The notes: generated from the sequence alone by a model not told the origin. Shown: positions 8,170-18,809, counted from the first letter of the stretch. The stretch: DNA of 64,000 bases from Lysobacter sp. CFH 32150 (GCF_022758295.1 NZ_JALDWJ010000002.1:248001-312000), one strand, 5' to 3'. A program made the numbers and translations.

Positions 8170-9410
8170 GCGGCTCCGGCTACAAGTGGCCGGCCGCGCG
8201 CCACACCGAGTCCCTATGGCGTACGCGTAACCGCGTGCACCTGTTGGAGAACGGCGAAGAGTTCTTTGCCAGTGCGTTCGCTGCCATCGCGCGTGCGCAA
8301 CATGAAATCCTGATCGAAACCTTCATCCTGTTCGAAGACAAGGTCGGGCTGGAACTACACCGCCTGCTTGTCGAAGCCGCTCAGCGCGGCGTGCGCGTCG
8401 AAGTCACCGTGGACGGCTACGGCTCGCCAGGCTTTTCCCCCGAGTTTCTCGGGGCGTTGACCACAGTGGGCGTGCATTTCCGCGTCTTCGATCCGCATCA
8501 TCGTTTGTTCGGCGTGCGCCTTCACGTCTTCCGGCGCCTGCATCGCAAGCTGTTGGTGATCGACGGCGAACTGGCCTTCGTCGGCGGCATCAACTTTTCC
8601 GCCGACCACCTGGCCGATTTCGGGCCGGGCGCGAAGCAGGACTACGCGATCGAGGTGGAAGGCCCGATCGTCGCCGACATCCGCAGTTTCGCCCTGGCTG
8701 CGATCGCGTCGGACGGCACCGGGGAATCGTGGCAACACCCATGGCAGGCCGCAGAGGCCTCGCGCGCCGGTGGCGCGGATGCGCTGTTCCTGCTTCGCGA
8801 CAACGGCAGGCGGCAGAACGCGATCGAGCGCGAGTACCGCGACGCGATCCTGGCCGCACGCCGGGAAGTCGTCATCGCCAACGCATATTTCTTCCCGGGT
8901 TACGGTTTCCTGCACGAGTTGCGCGACGCCGCGCGGCGCGGGGTGACGGTGCGGCTCATCTGCCAGGGCGAACCGGACTCGCAACTCGCATCATCCGCCG
9001 CGCGATCGCTGTACTGGCATCTGCTCGAGGCCGGTGTCCGCATCCACGAGTATTGCGAGCGGCCCTTCCATGGGAAGGTCGCCGTGGTCGACGATGTCTG
9101 GTCCACGGTTGGTTCGAGCAATCTCGATCCGTTGAGCCTGTCGCTCAACCTCGAGGCCAACGTGTTCGTGCGCGATGCCGCGTTCGCGCGCCACCTGCGC
9201 GAGCGGCTGGACGAGTTGCAGCAACGCCATTGCCGCCCGGTCGATCCGGCCGGCATTCCACGCCGCAGGCTCTGGCACAAGCTCACCCAGCCAGTGGTCT
9301 TCCACTGCGTGCGGCACTTTCCGGACTGGGCAGGCCTGTTGCCTGCGCATACGCCGAAGGTCGCGCTCGTGCAGCCACCTGCGGGCGCGAGCACCGGCGA
9401 ACCTCCATGA
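8166..9410 (+). CDS. clsB: Cardiolipin synthase B (phospholipase D family)
   Basis: Condenses phosphatidyl groups to make cardiolipin at the inner membrane. The 414-residue protein has two HKD motifs: HRKLLVIDGELAFVGGINF in the first half and HGKVAVVDDVWSTVGSSN in the second. There are no N-terminal membrane segments, as in ClsB rather than ClsA. The ATG at 8166 is fixed by the four-base ATGA overlap with the ybhP stop. The same kind of overlap links it to the next gene, so all three proteins are translationally coupled. Confidence 0.94.
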   Translation: MSGSGYKWPAARHTESLWRTRNRVHLLENGEEFFASAFAAIARAQHEILIETFILFEDKVGLELHRLLVEAAQRGVRVEVTVDGYGSPGFSPEFLGALTTVGVHFRVFDPHHRLFGVRLHVFRRLHRKLLVIDGELAFVGGINFSADHLADFGPGAKQDYAIEVEGPIVADIRSFALAAIASDGTGESWQHPWQAAEASRAGGADALFLLRDNGRRQNAIEREYRDAILAARREVVIANAYFFPGYGFLHELRDAARRGVTVRLICQGEPDSQLASSAARSLYWHLLEAGVRIHEYCERPFHGKVAVVDDVWSTVGSSNLDPLSLSLNLEANVFVRDAAFARHLRERLDELQQRHCRPVDPAGIPRRRLWHKLTQPVVFHCVRHFPDWAGLLPAHTPKVALVQPPAGASTGEPP

Positions 9411-10345
9411 CGGTGCATCGCCATCCACGATTGCGGCAGTTCGCGCGGGTCCTGTTCGTTGCGTTCCTGGGCTTGGTCGCGATCCTGCTGATCCGCTACG
9501 CGCGCTCGGTGGACTGGTCGCAAGTCGCCGCGGCCATCGCCGGTTATCGCGCGTCCACGTTGCTGGCTGCGGCATCGCTGACGTTGTTGAGTTACCTCAT
9601 CTACTGTGGCTACGACCTGGCCGCGCGTGCATACAGCGGCCATGCGCTGTCGACGCGCCGCGTCATGGCGATCGCATTCACCAGCTATGCCTTCAGTCTC
9701 AACATCGGCGCACTGGTCGGCGGCGCAGGATTCCGTTATCGGCTGTATTCACACTCGGGACTCAGCACGAGCAAGATCAGCCGCATCATCGCCTTCACCG
9801 TCGCGACCAACTGGCTGGGCTACCTCGTGCTCGCCGGATGCGTATTCGCGTCGGGAATCGTGGTGCCACCGATGGGCTGGGAGGTCGGCGCGGCCGGCCT
9901 GCGATGGTTTGGATGGCTGATGCTCGCGATCGCTGTGGCCTACCTCGTTGCCTGCAGGCTGTCGCATGGACGCGTGTTCCATGTGGGCAGGCATCATTTC
10001 CGGTTTCCGTCGCTTCGGCTTGCACTGTTGCAGGTCGTTCTCGCGGTCACGAACTGGTCGATCATGGCGGCCATCGTCTACGTGCTGATGCCGGAACAGG
10101 CTTCGTACCCGAGTGTCCTTGGCGTGTTGCTGCTTGCCGCCGTCGCGTCCGCCATCGCGCATATCCCGGCGGGCATCGGCGTACTCGAAGCGGTGTTCGC
10201 AGTGCTCCTGCATGCATTGCCGCAAGCGCAGCTGCTGGCTGCGCTCCTCACCTATCGTGCGTTCTATTACCTGGCGCCATTGCTGCTGGCGATTGCGCTC
10301 TATGCGCTGTTCGAAGCTAGAGGCAAAAAGCCTCGGGCCGATTGA
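9407..10345 (+). CDS. ybhN: YbhN-like integral membrane protein (UPF0104, flippase/LPG-synthase-like fold)
   Basis: 312-residue polytopic membrane protein with about eight hydrophobic segments, including the conserved stretch NIGALVGGAGFRYRLY and the C-terminal AHIPAGIGVLEAVF. Belongs to the family of MprF-flippase-like and LPG-synthase membrane domains. Its start overlaps the clsB stop (ATGA), completing the ybhP-clsB-ybhN operon known from E. coli. The function is unproven; lipid translocation is a reasonable inference. Transcription probably ends at the hairpin at 10356-10381. Confidence 0.88.
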   Translation: MTVHRHPRLRQFARVLFVAFLGLVAILLIRYARSVDWSQVAAAIAGYRASTLLAAASLTLLSYLIYCGYDLAARAYSGHALSTRRVMAIAFTSYAFSLNIGALVGGAGFRYRLYSHSGLSTSKISRIIAFTVATNWLGYLVLAGCVFASGIVVPPMGWEVGAAGLRWFGWLMLAIAVAYLVACRLSHGRVFHVGRHHFRFPSLRLALLQVVLAVTNWSIMAAIVYVLMPEQASYPSVLGVLLLAAVASAIAHIPAGIGVLEAVFAVLLHALPQAQLLAALLTYRAFYYLAPLLLAIALYALFEARGKKPRAD

Positions 10346-10355
10346 ATCCACAAAG

Positions 10356-10381
10356 AAAAAGCGGGCCGAAGCCCGCTTTTT
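10356..10381. terminator. Bidirectional intrinsic terminator between ybhN and pnp
   Basis: GCGGGC (10361-10366) pairs with GCCCGC (10371-10376) over a CGAA loop. Five A precede it and five T follow, so it works on both strands for the converging ybhN and pnp genes. Confidence 0.9.
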
Positions 10382-10406
10382 CGTAATGCTGCGATGACGC
10401 GACGAC

Positions 10407-12515
10407 TTACTCGGCCGAGGCACCTTCGATCTCGTCGACGGCCTTCATCGACAGGCGGATGCGGCCCTGCTTGTCGACTTCCAGTACCTTGACCTTGACC
10501 ATGTCGCCTTCCTTGAGCACGTCGCTGACTTTCTCGACGCGTTCGTTGGAAATCTGCGACACGTGCACGAGGCCATCCTTGCCGGGGGAGATGGTGACGA
10601 ACGCACCGAAGTCCATCAGCTTGACGACCTTGCCTTCGTAGATCCGGCCCGGCTCGACGTCCGAGGTGATCTGCTCTATGCGCGACTTGGCGGCCTGGCC
10701 GGCGAGCGCGTTCACCGAGGCGATGACGATGGTGCCGTCGTCCTGGATGTCGATCTGGGTGCCGGTTTCCTTGGTGATCGCCTGGATCACCGAACCGCCC
10801 TTGCCGATCACTTCGCGGATCTTGTCGGGGTGGATCTTGATCGTGATCAGGCGCGGCGCGAAATCGCTCAGCTCCGGACGCGGCGCGGTCAGCGCATTCG
10901 CCATCTCGCCGAGGATGTGCAGGCGGCCTTGCTTGGCCTGCGCCAGCGCCGACTTCATGATCTCTTCGGTGATGCCCTGGATCTTGATGTCCATCTGCAG
11001 CGCGGAGACGCCCTTCTCGGTGCCCGCGACCTTGAAGTCCATGTCGCCGAGGTGGTCTTCGTCGCCGAGGATGTCGGACAGCACGACGTAGTCGTTGTCT
11101 TCCTTCACCAGGCCCATCGCGATGCCCGCGACCGGCGCCTTGATCGGCACGCCAGCGTCCATCAGCGCCAGCGAGCTGCCGCAGACCGAAGCCATCGAGG
11201 ACGAGCCGTTCGACTCGGTAATCTCGGAGACGACGCGGATGGTGTACGGGAACTCTTCCATCGTCGGCATCACGGCGAGCACGCCGCGTTTGGCGAGGCG
11301 GCCATGGCCGATTTCGCGACGCTTCGGACCCATCATGCGACCGGCTTCACCGACCGAGTACGGAGGGAAGTTGTAGTGGAACAGGAAGTGTTCCTTGTAC
11401 TCGCCAGCGACGGCATCGATGACCTGGCCGTCACGTGCGGTGCCGAGAGTGATCGCGACGATCGCCTGCGTTTCACCGCGGGTGAACAGTGCCGAACCAT
11501 GGACACGCGGCAGGATGTTGACCTTCGAGGCGATCGGACGCACGGTGTCGAGCGCACGGCCGTCGATGCGGACCTTGGTGCTCAGCACGGCGCCGCGCAT
11601 GGTCTGGTATTCGAGCTCGCCGAATTCCTTCGACATCTCGCCTGCGTTCCAGCCGGCTTCTTCGGTACGCCCTGCGAGGGACTGCATGACGTCCTTCTTG
11701 ATCGCGGAGATCGCGTCGCGACGCTGCAGCTTGTCGCGCACCTGGAACGCTTCGGCGAGCTTGCCGCCGACAGCTTCCTTCAACGCGGAGATCATGGCGT
11801 CGTTCTTGGCCGGAGCCTGCCAGGTCGACGGCTTGGTGCCGGCTTCGACGGTCAGATCGTTGATCGCGTTGATGACCTTCTGCATCTCGCGATGGCCGAA
11901 CATCACCGCGCCGAGCATCACGTCTTCGGACAGTTCCTTCGCTTCGGATTCGACCATCAGCACGGCATTGACAGTACCGGCGACGACGAGTTCGAGCTCG
12001 GAATCCTTCAGCTCGGTGGTGGTCGGGTTGAGCAGGTACTGGCCGTTCTTGTAACCGACCTTGGCGGCACCGATCGGGCCCTGGAACGGAGTGCCTGCCA
12101 GCGAGAGCGCGGCGGAAGCGCCGATCAGCGCGAGGATGTCACCGTCGATTTCCGGGTTCATCGACATCACGGTGGCGATGATCTGGACTTCGTTCTTGAA
12201 TTCTTCCGGGAACAGCGGGCGGATCGGGCGATCGATCAGGCGCGAGATCAGCGTTTCCTTCTCGGTCTGGCGGCCTTCGCGCTTGAAGAAGCCGCCCGGG
12301 ATGCGGCCGCCGGCGTAGAACTTCTCCTGGTAATCGACGGTGAGCGGGAAGAAATCCTGCCCTTCGCGCGCCGACTTGGCGGCGACCGCGGTAACCAGCA
12401 ATACGGTGCCGTCGCAGCTGACCATGACGGCGCCGCCTGCCTGGCGGGCGATCTCGCCGGTCTCGAGGGTGACGGTCTGGTTGCCGTACTGGAAGCTCTT
12501 GGTGATTTTTGCCAC
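10407..12515 (-). CDS. pnp: Polynucleotide phosphorylase
   Basis: Degrades RNA from the 3' end with phosphate, releasing nucleoside diphosphates; part of the RNA degradosome. The 702 residues contain two RNase PH-like domains (about 1-210 and 310-540) joined by a helical linker, then a KH domain ([16 protein letters not shown], about 560) and an S1 domain ([19 protein letters not shown], about 622). The start is GTG with AAGGA nine bases upstream. It lies downstream of rpsO, as in most gammaproteobacteria, with a terminator hairpin between that should allow partial read-through. Confidence 0.98.
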   Translation of the reverse strand: MAKITKSFQYGNQTVTLETGEIARQAGGAVMVSCDGTVLLVTAVAAKSAREGQDFFPLTVDYQEKFYAGGRIPGGFFKREGRQTEKETLISRLIDRPIRPLFPEEFKNEVQIIATVMSMNPEIDGDILALIGASAALSLAGTPFQGPIGAAKVGYKNGQYLLNPTTTELKDSELELVVAGTVNAVLMVESEAKELSEDVMLGAVMFGHREMQKVINAINDLTVEAGTKPSTWQAPAKNDAMISALKEAVGGKLAEAFQVRDKLQRRDAISAIKKDVMQSLAGRTEEAGWNAGEMSKEFGELEYQTMRGAVLSTKVRIDGRALDTVRPIASKVNILPRVHGSALFTRGETQAIVAITLGTARDGQVIDAVAGEYKEHFLFHYNFPPYSVGEAGRMMGPKRREIGHGRLAKRGVLAVMPTMEEFPYTIRVVSEITESNGSSSMASVCGSSLALMDAGVPIKAPVAGIAMGLVKEDNDYVVLSDILGDEDHLGDMDFKVAGTEKGVSALQMDIKIQGITEEIMKSALAQAKQGRLHILGEMANALTAPRPELSDFAPRLITIKIHPDKIREVIGKGGSVIQAITKETGTQIDIQDDGTIVIASVNALAGQAAKSRIEQITSDVEPGRIYEGKVVKLMDFGAFVTISPGKDGLVHVSQISNERVEKVSDVLKEGDMVKVKVLEVDKQGRIRLSMKAVDEIEGASAE

Positions 12516-12646
12516 GTGAAATGTCCTTGGATGTCTTTCTTTCGGATTGACCGGACGGGGCCCGTGCCCCGCGCGGGTGGTCGCCGAACTTGGCGGCCGT
12601 GTGTTCGTTCAGGCGCGGGCTTCGCGCTCACAAAAAAGCCGGCCCG

Positions 12647-12683
12647 CAAAAAGCAAACCGCGGCGCATTGCTGCGCCGCGGTT
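12647..12683 (-). terminator. Terminator/attenuator between rpsO and pnp
   Basis: A 12-bp perfect stem (12656-12667 with 12672-12683) and a four-base loop are followed on the minus strand by a T-rich TGCTTTTT. The place matches the rpsO terminator known in E. coli, through which pnp is read. Confidence 0.8.
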
Positions 12684-12693
12684 GGAGTCTTGC

Positions 12694-12954
12694 TTAGCGA
12701 CGCAGCCCCAGTTTCTCGATCAGGGCCTTGTAACGCTCGTTGTCTTTGCGCTTCAGGTAATCGAGCAGGCTGCGACGACGGTTGACCATCATCAGCAGGC
12801 CACGACGGCTGTGGTGATCCTGCTTGTGGGTCTTGAAGTGACCGGTGAGCTGCTCGATGCGAGCGGTGAGCAGGGCAACCTGGACTTCGGGGGAACCGGT
12901 GTCGTTGTCGCCGCGCTTGTGTTCGGTGATGACCTTGCTGGTGTCGATGGGCAT
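12694..12954 (-). CDS. rpsO: 30S ribosomal protein S15
   Basis: 86-residue protein that binds 16S rRNA in the central domain. The sequence is typical of S15: [33 protein letters not shown] and [11 protein letters not shown]. The ATG at 12954 gives the family's usual MPIDTSKV-like start; upstream codons in frame are non-conserved. The leader upstream is about 100 bases long, which leaves room for the S15 autoregulatory structure known in E. coli, though I did not fold it. Confidence 0.98.
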   Translation of the reverse strand: MPIDTSKVITEHKRGDNDTGSPEVQVALLTARIEQLTGHFKTHKQDHHSRRGLLMMVNRRRSLLDYLKRKDNERYKALIEKLGLRR

Positions 12955-13064
12955 GTAAAACCTCGTAGATGCGTGACTTGCAGGAACGCCCGATTCGTTT
13001 GGACGCACCGCTTGGCCCGCCGTTTGCTTGGGGAATGTTGCAAAGTGCTTCGAAAAGCCGCGGG

Positions 13065-13094
13065 ATTGTAGCCCGCGCAAGCCTTTCAGGACAA
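13065..13094 (-). promoter_or_regulatory. Predicted rpsO promoter
   Basis: On the minus strand TTGTCC (13089-13094), an 18-base spacer and TACAAT (13065-13070). The -35 box sits in the last codons of truB, so rpsO-pnp can be transcribed separately from truB. Confidence 0.5.
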
Positions 13095-14069
13095 GGGTTT
13101 AGCCGATTCTGGTGCCGGTTGACCGAGGGCTGCTGCCCAGGTGAATAGGCGCTGTGGACGCAACCTGCCCTCTTCATCGACCTCACCCAACCCCAGTGCG
13201 CGGCCGCTGCCGTCAAACAGCGCCACGCTGCCGGTCGGGCGGAAATCGCCGGTGAGTGACTGCCCCTGTCCCAGTCGCTGTGCCTGCGCAGGCGTCACCT
13301 GGACTTCTGGCCACGCGGTCATGCCAGCCTCGATCGGCAGCAGGCAGGCGTCGAGGACGCGCTCGCCGGCGCGTTCAGCTAGGTCCTGCAGGGCCTCCAG
13401 CGTCCACATCCGTGGTTCACGGAAGGGATCGACCCACAGCCGCCGCAATTCGGCCACGTGTGCGCCACAGCCAAGCAACTCCCCGAGGTCCCGCACCAGG
13501 CTGCGCACATAGGTGCCGGAGCCGCATTCGACGTGCAGGCGCAGCAGCGGTTCGCCGCCGTGCAGCAAATCGGCTGCATTCAGCAGGTCGAAGGCGTGCA
13601 CGTCGACTTCGCGTTCATCGATCTCGACCGTTTCACCGCGTCGTGCCTTGGCATACAGGGGCTCGCCCCCGCGTTTGAGCGCTGAATAGATCGGCGGGCG
13701 TTGGCGGATGCAGCCGGTCAGCTGCTGCAACGCGGCGTCGATGCGGGGAATCGTCAGTTCGGGCACTGGGCGCTCGCGCAGTGGCTGCCCTTCGGCGTCG
13801 TCGGTATCCGTAACGATGCCCAGGCGCGCCACGGTCTCGTAGGCCTTGCGCGCCCCGAGCAATCCCCCGGCGATCTTGGTGGCTTCGCCGAAGCAGATGG
13901 GCAGCAGGCCAGTGGCCAGGGGGTCGAGGCTGCCGGTGTGACCAGCTTTCTCTGCGCGGAACAGATGTCGAGCGCGTTGCAGCGCCTGGTTGGAGCTGAG
14001 TCCCTGCGGCTTGTCGAGCAGCAGCAAGCCATGCAATTCGCGGAACACGGTGCGTGGCTTCTGGCTCAT
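13086..14069 (-). CDS. truB: tRNA pseudouridine(55) synthase
   Basis: Converts U55 in the T-loop of tRNAs to pseudouridine. The catalytic Asp49 lies in [16 protein letters not shown], and the N-terminal [15 protein letters not shown] and the [14 protein letters not shown] motif are also present. The 327 residues include a C-terminal PUA-like domain ([16 protein letters not shown]). The ATG at 14069 begins a short lead before the core domain. It is separated from rbfA by 138 bases of REP-type repeats, whereas these genes are normally nearly adjacent. Confidence 0.97.
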   Translation of the reverse strand: MSQKPRTVFRELHGLLLLDKPQGLSSNQALQRARHLFRAEKAGHTGSLDPLATGLLPICFGEATKIAGGLLGARKAYETVARLGIVTDTDDAEGQPLRERPVPELTIPRIDAALQQLTGCIRQRPPIYSALKRGGEPLYAKARRGETVEIDEREVDVHAFDLLNAADLLHGGEPLLRLHVECGSGTYVRSLVRDLGELLGCGAHVAELRRLWVDPFREPRMWTLEALQDLAERAGERVLDACLLPIEAGMTAWPEVQVTPAQAQRLGQGQSLTGDFRPTGSVALFDGSGRALGLGEVDEEGRLRPQRLFTWAAALGQPAPESAKPLS

Positions 14070-14080
14070 CGGGGCATCGT

Positions 14081-14194
14081 GTAGGAGCGACGACAGTCGC
14101 GAGCTTCTGCCTGGGCTTGGATGGATAGGAGCGACTTTAGTCGCGACCGGGAGGCCCCGCCAGTTTCCGTGGATCGCAACTTATGTCGCTCTAC
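14081..14194. repeat. Cluster of three REP-type hairpin repeats between rbfA and truB
   Basis: Copy 1 at 14081-14104 begins GTAGGAGCGAC and closes GTCGCGAGC. Copy 2 at 14126-14146 has the same form with loop TTTA. Copy 3 at 14175-14194 is inverted and degenerate (GTAGAGCGAC on the minus strand). Each can fold into a GCGAC/GTCGC-type hairpin. The 5' GTAG is the hallmark of REPs mobilised by RAYT transposases. The same family recurs at 63815-63895. Confidence 0.85.
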
Positions 14195-14207
14195 GGAAAA
14201 CGAAGCG

Positions 14208-14603
14208 TCATTCGGCCTTGTCGGTATCGTCGGCCGGGGCCGTATCCGGGAGGTCGCGCAACAGGAGGTCAATGCGTTCGCCGCGGTCGACCGAGTCGTC
14301 GTAATGGAAATGCAGTTCCGGCACGTGGCGCATCTTCACCGCGCGTGCGAGCTGGTAACGCAGCTCCGGAGCCAGTGCCTTCAGCGCCTTCACGGTTTCC
14401 TTCGCACGCTCGGCCTGCAGCACGGTGACGAACACCTTGGCATGGGCCATGTCGCGCGTGACTTCCACGTCGGACACGCTGGTCGAGCCGAGGCCATGCT
14501 CGCGCACTGCCGCGTGCACGAGCGTGCCCAGCTCGCGACGGAGCTGGGCTGAAACGCGATCGGTGCGATGGAAGGACTTCTGGGCCACGGTGGTTACAGG
14601 CAC
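14208..14603 (-). CDS. rbfA: 30S ribosome-binding factor A
   Basis: Assists maturation of 16S rRNA in the 30S subunit, especially in the cold. The 131-residue KH-fold protein shows the family start SFHRTDRVSAQLRRELG and ARAVKMRHVPELHFHYDDS near its end. I chose the GTG at 14603, two bases after the infB stop, because it gives the usual short lead. The ATG at 14639 would add residues inside infB. It follows infB directly and is probably translationally coupled to it. Confidence 0.94.
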   Translation of the reverse strand: MPVTTVAQKSFHRTDRVSAQLRRELGTLVHAAVREHGLGSTSVSDVEVTRDMAHAKVFVTVLQAERAKETVKALKALAPELRYQLARAVKMRHVPELHFHYDDSVDRGERIDLLLRDLPDTAPADDTDKAE

Positions 14604-14605
14604 GC

Positions 14606-17197
14606 TTACAGCGTGCGCTGCACCTCGATGCGCTCGAAGCATTCGATCTGGTCGCCCGGCTTGACGTCGTTGTACGCCTTCACGCCGATGCCGCACTCGT
14701 TGCCGTTGCGCACTTCGTCGACGTTTTCCTTGAAGCGGCGCAGCGATTCCAGTTCGCCCTCGAACACGACCACGCTGTCGCGCAGCACGCGGATCGGCTT
14801 GTTCCGCTTGACCACGCCCTCGACCACCATGCAGCCGGCGACCGCACCGAACTTGGAGCTGCGGAACACGTCACGCACCTCCGCGGTACCGATGATCTCC
14901 TCGCGGATCTCGACACCAAGGATGCCGGAAGCGACCTGCTTCACCTGGTCGATCACGTCGTAGATGATCGAGAAGTAGCGCAGATCGACGCCGTTGCCCT
15001 CGATCACGCGGCGCGCCGAGGCGTCGGCACGCACGTTGAAGCCGATGATCGTGGCCTTCGACGTCGCCGCCAGCGTGGCATCGGACTCGGTGATGCCACC
15101 AACGCCGCCGCCGATCACGTTGATCCGGATCTGATCGTTCGACAATGCCGTCAGCGCCTCGCGCAGCGCCTGCACCGAACCCTGCACGTCGGCCTTGATG
15201 ATCAACGGCAGGCTGAGTTGGGCTTCGGCGGCGCCCATCTGCGCCATGATGTCTTCCATGCGGTTGCCCGCCTGGCCAACCAGGCGCGACTCGCGGCGCT
15301 TGGCGTCGCGCTGCTGCGCGACGTCCTTCGCCAGACGCTCGTCTTCGACCACGACGAAGTCGTCGCCGGCATCCGGCACACCGGACAGACCCAGTACCTG
15401 CACCGGAATCGAAGGACCGGCGGAGTCGACTTGCTTGCCGGTCTCATCGAACAGCGCACGCACGCGACCGTACTGCACGCCGCAAACCAGGTAGTCGCCC
15501 TTGCGCAGCGTGCCTTGTTGCACCAGCACGGTGGCGACGGGGCCGCGGCCCTTGTCGAGCGAGGATTCGATCACCACGCCGCTGGCGCGGCCGGTCGGGT
15601 TTGCGCGCAATTCGAGCACTTCGGACTGGAGCAGGATCGCATCGAGCAGGTTGTCAATGCCCTGCCCGGTCTTGGCCGACAGCTCGACCATCTGGGTGTC
15701 GCCGCCGAAATCTTCGGCGACCACTTCCTCGGCCAGCAGTTCGTTCTTAACCCGCAGCGGATCGGCGTCGGACTTGTCGATCTTGTTGATCGCCACGATC
15801 AACGGCACCTTCGCCGCCTTCGCATGCTGCACCGCTTCGCGGGTCTGCGGCATCACGCCGTCGTCGGCAGCGACCACCAGCACCACGATGTCGGTGAGCT
15901 TGGCGCCGCGCGCGCGCATCGAGGTGAATGCAGCGTGGCCCGGGGTGTCCAGGAAGCTGATGACGCCCTTGTCGGTTTCGACGTGGTACGCGCCGATGTG
16001 CTGGGTGATTCCGCCGGCTTCGCCGGAGGCCACCTTGGTGCGGCGGATGTAGTCGAGCAGCGAGGTCTTGCCGTGGTCGACGTGGCCCATGATGGTGACC
16101 ACCGGCGGACGCGGCAACTTCTCGCCCTGCGTTTCTTCGACGTGCGCGAGCAGTGCGTCCTCGACGTCCTCGCCACCACCCTTGACGACGGTGTGGCCGA
16201 GTTCCTCGGTCACCAGTGCGGCGGTGTCGAAGTCGATGCTCTGGGTGATGGTGGCCATCACGCCCATCTTGAACAGCGCCTTGACCACATCACCGCCCTT
16301 CAGCGCCAGCTTCTGCGCGAGGTCGGCCACGGTGATCGTGTCGCCGATCGCGACTTCACGCACGATCGGGGCGGTCGGGCGCGAGAAACCATGCGCACCA
16401 CTGGTGCCGCTGCGCGCCTGTTCGACGTGGCGCTTGGGCTTGGGCTTGCCGCGGGCGCTGGTACGACGCGCGCGTTCGGAAGCGCTGAGGTGCAACTGAC
16501 CGGCGAAGCGCGCGGCGTTGTCGTCGTCTTCGACGCTGGCGACCATGACGTGCGAGCCGCGGTTCGGCTTGTGCTTCTGGCCGCCCTTGTCGTCGACGCG
16601 CGGCGCTGCCGGTTTCGGGTGGCCGTGGTGGCCGGGCTTGGGCTTGGTGGTCTCTTCGAGCGCGGCGGCTTCGGCAGCGGCAGCAGCAGCGGCGGCGCGG
16701 ACGCGTTCGGCTTCTTCCTGTTCGAGACGCTTGCGTTCGGCCAGTTCCTCAGCGCGACGCTTGTCGACTTCGGCGAGCTTCTGTTGCTCAGTCAGGTTGC
16801 GCTGGCGCGATTCCTCGAGCTTGCGCAGGATTTCATCGCGCTCGGGATCGACACCCTTCGCGACCGGGGCCTGCACTTCATCGGGCTTGACGTAGGTGCG
16901 CTTCTGCCGCACCTCGACCGCCACCGTGCTCTTGGTGCGGCCGGCGGCCACGGTCAGTTCCTGCACCTTGCGCCGGTTGAGCGTGATCTTCTTCGGCGCA
17001 GCGGCTTCCTCGGCGGCCTGGTCGGCCTTGCCGTGCGTGCGCCGCAGGAAGCCGAGCAGCTTCATCTTCTCGGTACTGGTCACGACCTGGTCGGGACCGC
17101 TGAACTTCATGCCGGCCTCGGCCAGCTGTTCCAGCAGTTTCTCGACCGGCGTATTCACCAGTTCAGCGAGTTTGCGGATGGTGGTTTGCTGCGACAT
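14606..17197 (-). CDS. infB: Translation initiation factor IF-2
   Basis: GTPase that brings formyl-Met-tRNA to the 30S subunit. The 863 residues start with an IF2-N domain (about 1-50), then a charged Ala/Glu/Arg-rich linker (about 130-200) and a second IF2-N-like region (about 290-340). The G domain has [16 protein letters not shown] and NKIDKSDAD (about 370-530). Beta-barrel and C-terminal fMet-tRNA-binding domains follow. Operon order nusA-infB-rbfA is conserved. A REP pair lies in the 120-base gap to nusA. Confidence 0.98.
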   Translation of the reverse strand: MSQQTTIRKLAELVNTPVEKLLEQLAEAGMKFSGPDQVVTSTEKMKLLGFLRRTHGKADQAAEEAAAPKKITLNRRKVQELTVAAGRTKSTVAVEVRQKRTYVKPDEVQAPVAKGVDPERDEILRKLEESRQRNLTEQQKLAEVDKRRAEELAERKRLEQEEAERVRAAAAAAAAEAAALEETTKPKPGHHGHPKPAAPRVDDKGGQKHKPNRGSHVMVASVEDDDNAARFAGQLHLSASERARRTSARGKPKPKRHVEQARSGTSGAHGFSRPTAPIVREVAIGDTITVADLAQKLALKGGDVVKALFKMGVMATITQSIDFDTAALVTEELGHTVVKGGGEDVEDALLAHVEETQGEKLPRPPVVTIMGHVDHGKTSLLDYIRRTKVASGEAGGITQHIGAYHVETDKGVISFLDTPGHAAFTSMRARGAKLTDIVVLVVAADDGVMPQTREAVQHAKAAKVPLIVAINKIDKSDADPLRVKNELLAEEVVAEDFGGDTQMVELSAKTGQGIDNLLDAILLQSEVLELRANPTGRASGVVIESSLDKGRGPVATVLVQQGTLRKGDYLVCGVQYGRVRALFDETGKQVDSAGPSIPVQVLGLSGVPDAGDDFVVVEDERLAKDVAQQRDAKRRESRLVGQAGNRMEDIMAQMGAAEAQLSLPLIIKADVQGSVQALREALTALSNDQIRINVIGGGVGGITESDATLAATSKATIIGFNVRADASARRVIEGNGVDLRYFSIIYDVIDQVKQVASGILGVEIREEIIGTAEVRDVFRSSKFGAVAGCMVVEGVVKRNKPIRVLRDSVVVFEGELESLRRFKENVDEVRNGNECGIGVKAYNDVKPGDQIECFERIEVQRTL

Positions 17198-17251
17198 TCG
17201 GTTTCCGGTTTCGTTTGGCCGTCGCCGGGGCGGCGGCCGAAGTGGGCGATT

Positions 17252-17307
17252 GTAGGGCGGGTCTTGACCCTCCGGACAATCCGCGTGGCGGGCCAGGCCC
17301 GCCCTAC
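17252..17307. repeat. Second REP family: inverted pair between nusA and infB
   Basis: GTAGGGCGGG at 17252-17261 is exactly inverted at 17298-17307. The left copy folds as GGGTC-TT-GACCC. The right copy, read on the minus strand, folds as GGCGGGCC-T-GGCCCGCC. A shared GTAG start with different stems marks a REP family distinct from the one at 14081. Confidence 0.75.
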
Positions 17308-17317
17308 GTTCGATTAG

Positions 17318-18805
17318 TTACTCAAACCAGTGCTTACGCGCCTCCATGATCAGCGCAGCGGCACGCTCGGCGTCCATGTCCTCGATGTCGGTGATCTCGT
17401 CCACCGCCATGTCGGCCAGGTCGTCACGGGTACGGATGCCGCGCGAAGCCAGCACGTAGGCCGTAGCCTCGTCCATGCCTGGCAGCGTGAGCAGATCCTC
17501 GGCCGGCGAGTGCTCGTCGAGATCTTCCTCAGCGGCCAGTTCCGCGGTCAGCAGCGCATCGCGGGCACGGGCACGGAGCTCTTCGACGATGTCCTCGTCG
17601 AAGCCCTCGACCGCCAGCAGCTCGCCGACCGGCACGTAGGCGATTTCCTCGACCGTGCTGAAGCCTTCCGCCACCAGGATGCTTGCGATTTCTTCGTCGA
17701 CTTCGAGCTTGTCCACGAACAACTGGCGCGCGTTGGCCTGTTCAGCCTCGCTCTTGGCCTGCACCTGGTCCGCGGTCATCACGTTGAGCTGCCAACCGGT
17801 GAGGCGGCTGGCGAGGCGCACGTTCTGGCCGCCCTTGCCGATCGCCTGGGCGAGGCGGTCTTCGGCCACGGCCAGGTCCATCGAATGCTTTTCTTCGTCG
17901 ACGATGATCGACTGGACTTCCGCCGGCGCCATCGCGTTGATCACGAACTGCGCAGCGTTGTCGCTCCACAGGATGATGTCCACACGTTCGCCGTTGAGCT
18001 CGTTCGACACCGCCTGCACGCGCGAACCACGCATGCCGATGCAGGCGCCGATTGGGTCGGTGCGGTGGTCGTGCGCGAGTACCGCGATCTTGGCGCGGTC
18101 GCCCGGATCGCGGGCACAGGCCTTGATCTCGACCAGGCCCTGGCCGACTTCCGGCACTTCGAGCTTGAACAGTTCGATCATGAATTCCGGCGCGGCGCGG
18201 CTGATGAACAGCTGCGGGCCACGCGGCTCGCTGCGCACGTCGTACAGGTAGCCGCGCACGCGGTCGCCGGCGCGCAGTACGTCGCGCGGGATGCCCTTGT
18301 CCTTGGGGATGAAGGCTTCGGCATTGCCGCCGAGGTCGACGTAGATGTTGCCGCGCTCGGCGCGCTTGACCACGCCGGTCACCAGTTCGCCGATGCGATC
18401 CTGCCAGGCATCGACCACCTGCGCGCGCTCGGCCTCGCGCACGCGCTGCACGATGACCTGCTTCGCGGCCTGGGCGGCGATGCGGCCGAAATCGGGGTTC
18501 TCGATCTGTTCTTCGATGTAGTCGCCGACTTCGGCGCCCTCGCTCTCATCGATGGCGTCCATCAGGCGGACCTGACGGTCCGGCGATTCCATCACCACGT
18601 CGTCGGCGACCACTTCCCAGCGGCGGAACGTCTGGTAGTTGCCGTCTTTCGGATCGATCGAAACGCGCACCAGCACGTCCTGGTCGTGATAGCGCTTCTT
18701 GGCGGCGGACGCGAGCGCGGCCTCGATCGCCTCGAAGATCACCGATTCCGGCACGCCCTTCTCATTGGCGACCGCATCCACTACCAGCAATAGTTCCTTG
18801 CTCAT
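17318..18805 (-). CDS. nusA: Transcription termination/antitermination factor NusA
   Basis: Binds RNA polymerase and nascent RNA, controlling pausing, termination and antitermination. The 495 residues carry an N-terminal polymerase-binding domain (about 1-125), an S1 domain (VTGVVKRAERGNIYVDLG, about 135), two KH domains (GACIGMRGSRVQAV and QAIGKGGQNVRLAS) and two acidic C-terminal helix-hairpin-helix repeats (about 360-495). The ATG at 18805 is four bases beyond the rimP stop, so the two are tightly coupled. Confidence 0.98.
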   Translation of the reverse strand: MSKELLLVVDAVANEKGVPESVIFEAIEAALASAAKKRYHDQDVLVRVSIDPKDGNYQTFRRWEVVADDVVMESPDRQVRLMDAIDESEGAEVGDYIEEQIENPDFGRIAAQAAKQVIVQRVREAERAQVVDAWQDRIGELVTGVVKRAERGNIYVDLGGNAEAFIPKDKGIPRDVLRAGDRVRGYLYDVRSEPRGPQLFISRAAPEFMIELFKLEVPEVGQGLVEIKACARDPGDRAKIAVLAHDHRTDPIGACIGMRGSRVQAVSNELNGERVDIILWSDNAAQFVINAMAPAEVQSIIVDEEKHSMDLAVAEDRLAQAIGKGGQNVRLASRLTGWQLNVMTADQVQAKSEAEQANARQLFVDKLEVDEEIASILVAEGFSTVEEIAYVPVGELLAVEGFDEDIVEELRARARDALLTAELAAEEDLDEHSPAEDLLTLPGMDEATAYVLASRGIRTRDDLADMAVDEITDIEDMDAERAAALIMEARKHWFE

Positions 18806-18809
18806 CACT

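Noticed and set aside
10563-12785. 740-codon open frame opposite pnp
   Set aside because: It lies entirely antisense to a clear pnp gene and has the Arg/Asp/His-rich composition expected of an antisense frame in GC-rich DNA.
15218-17317. 699-codon open frame opposite infB
   Set aside because: Shadow of infB on the other strand; low-complexity, no conserved motif.
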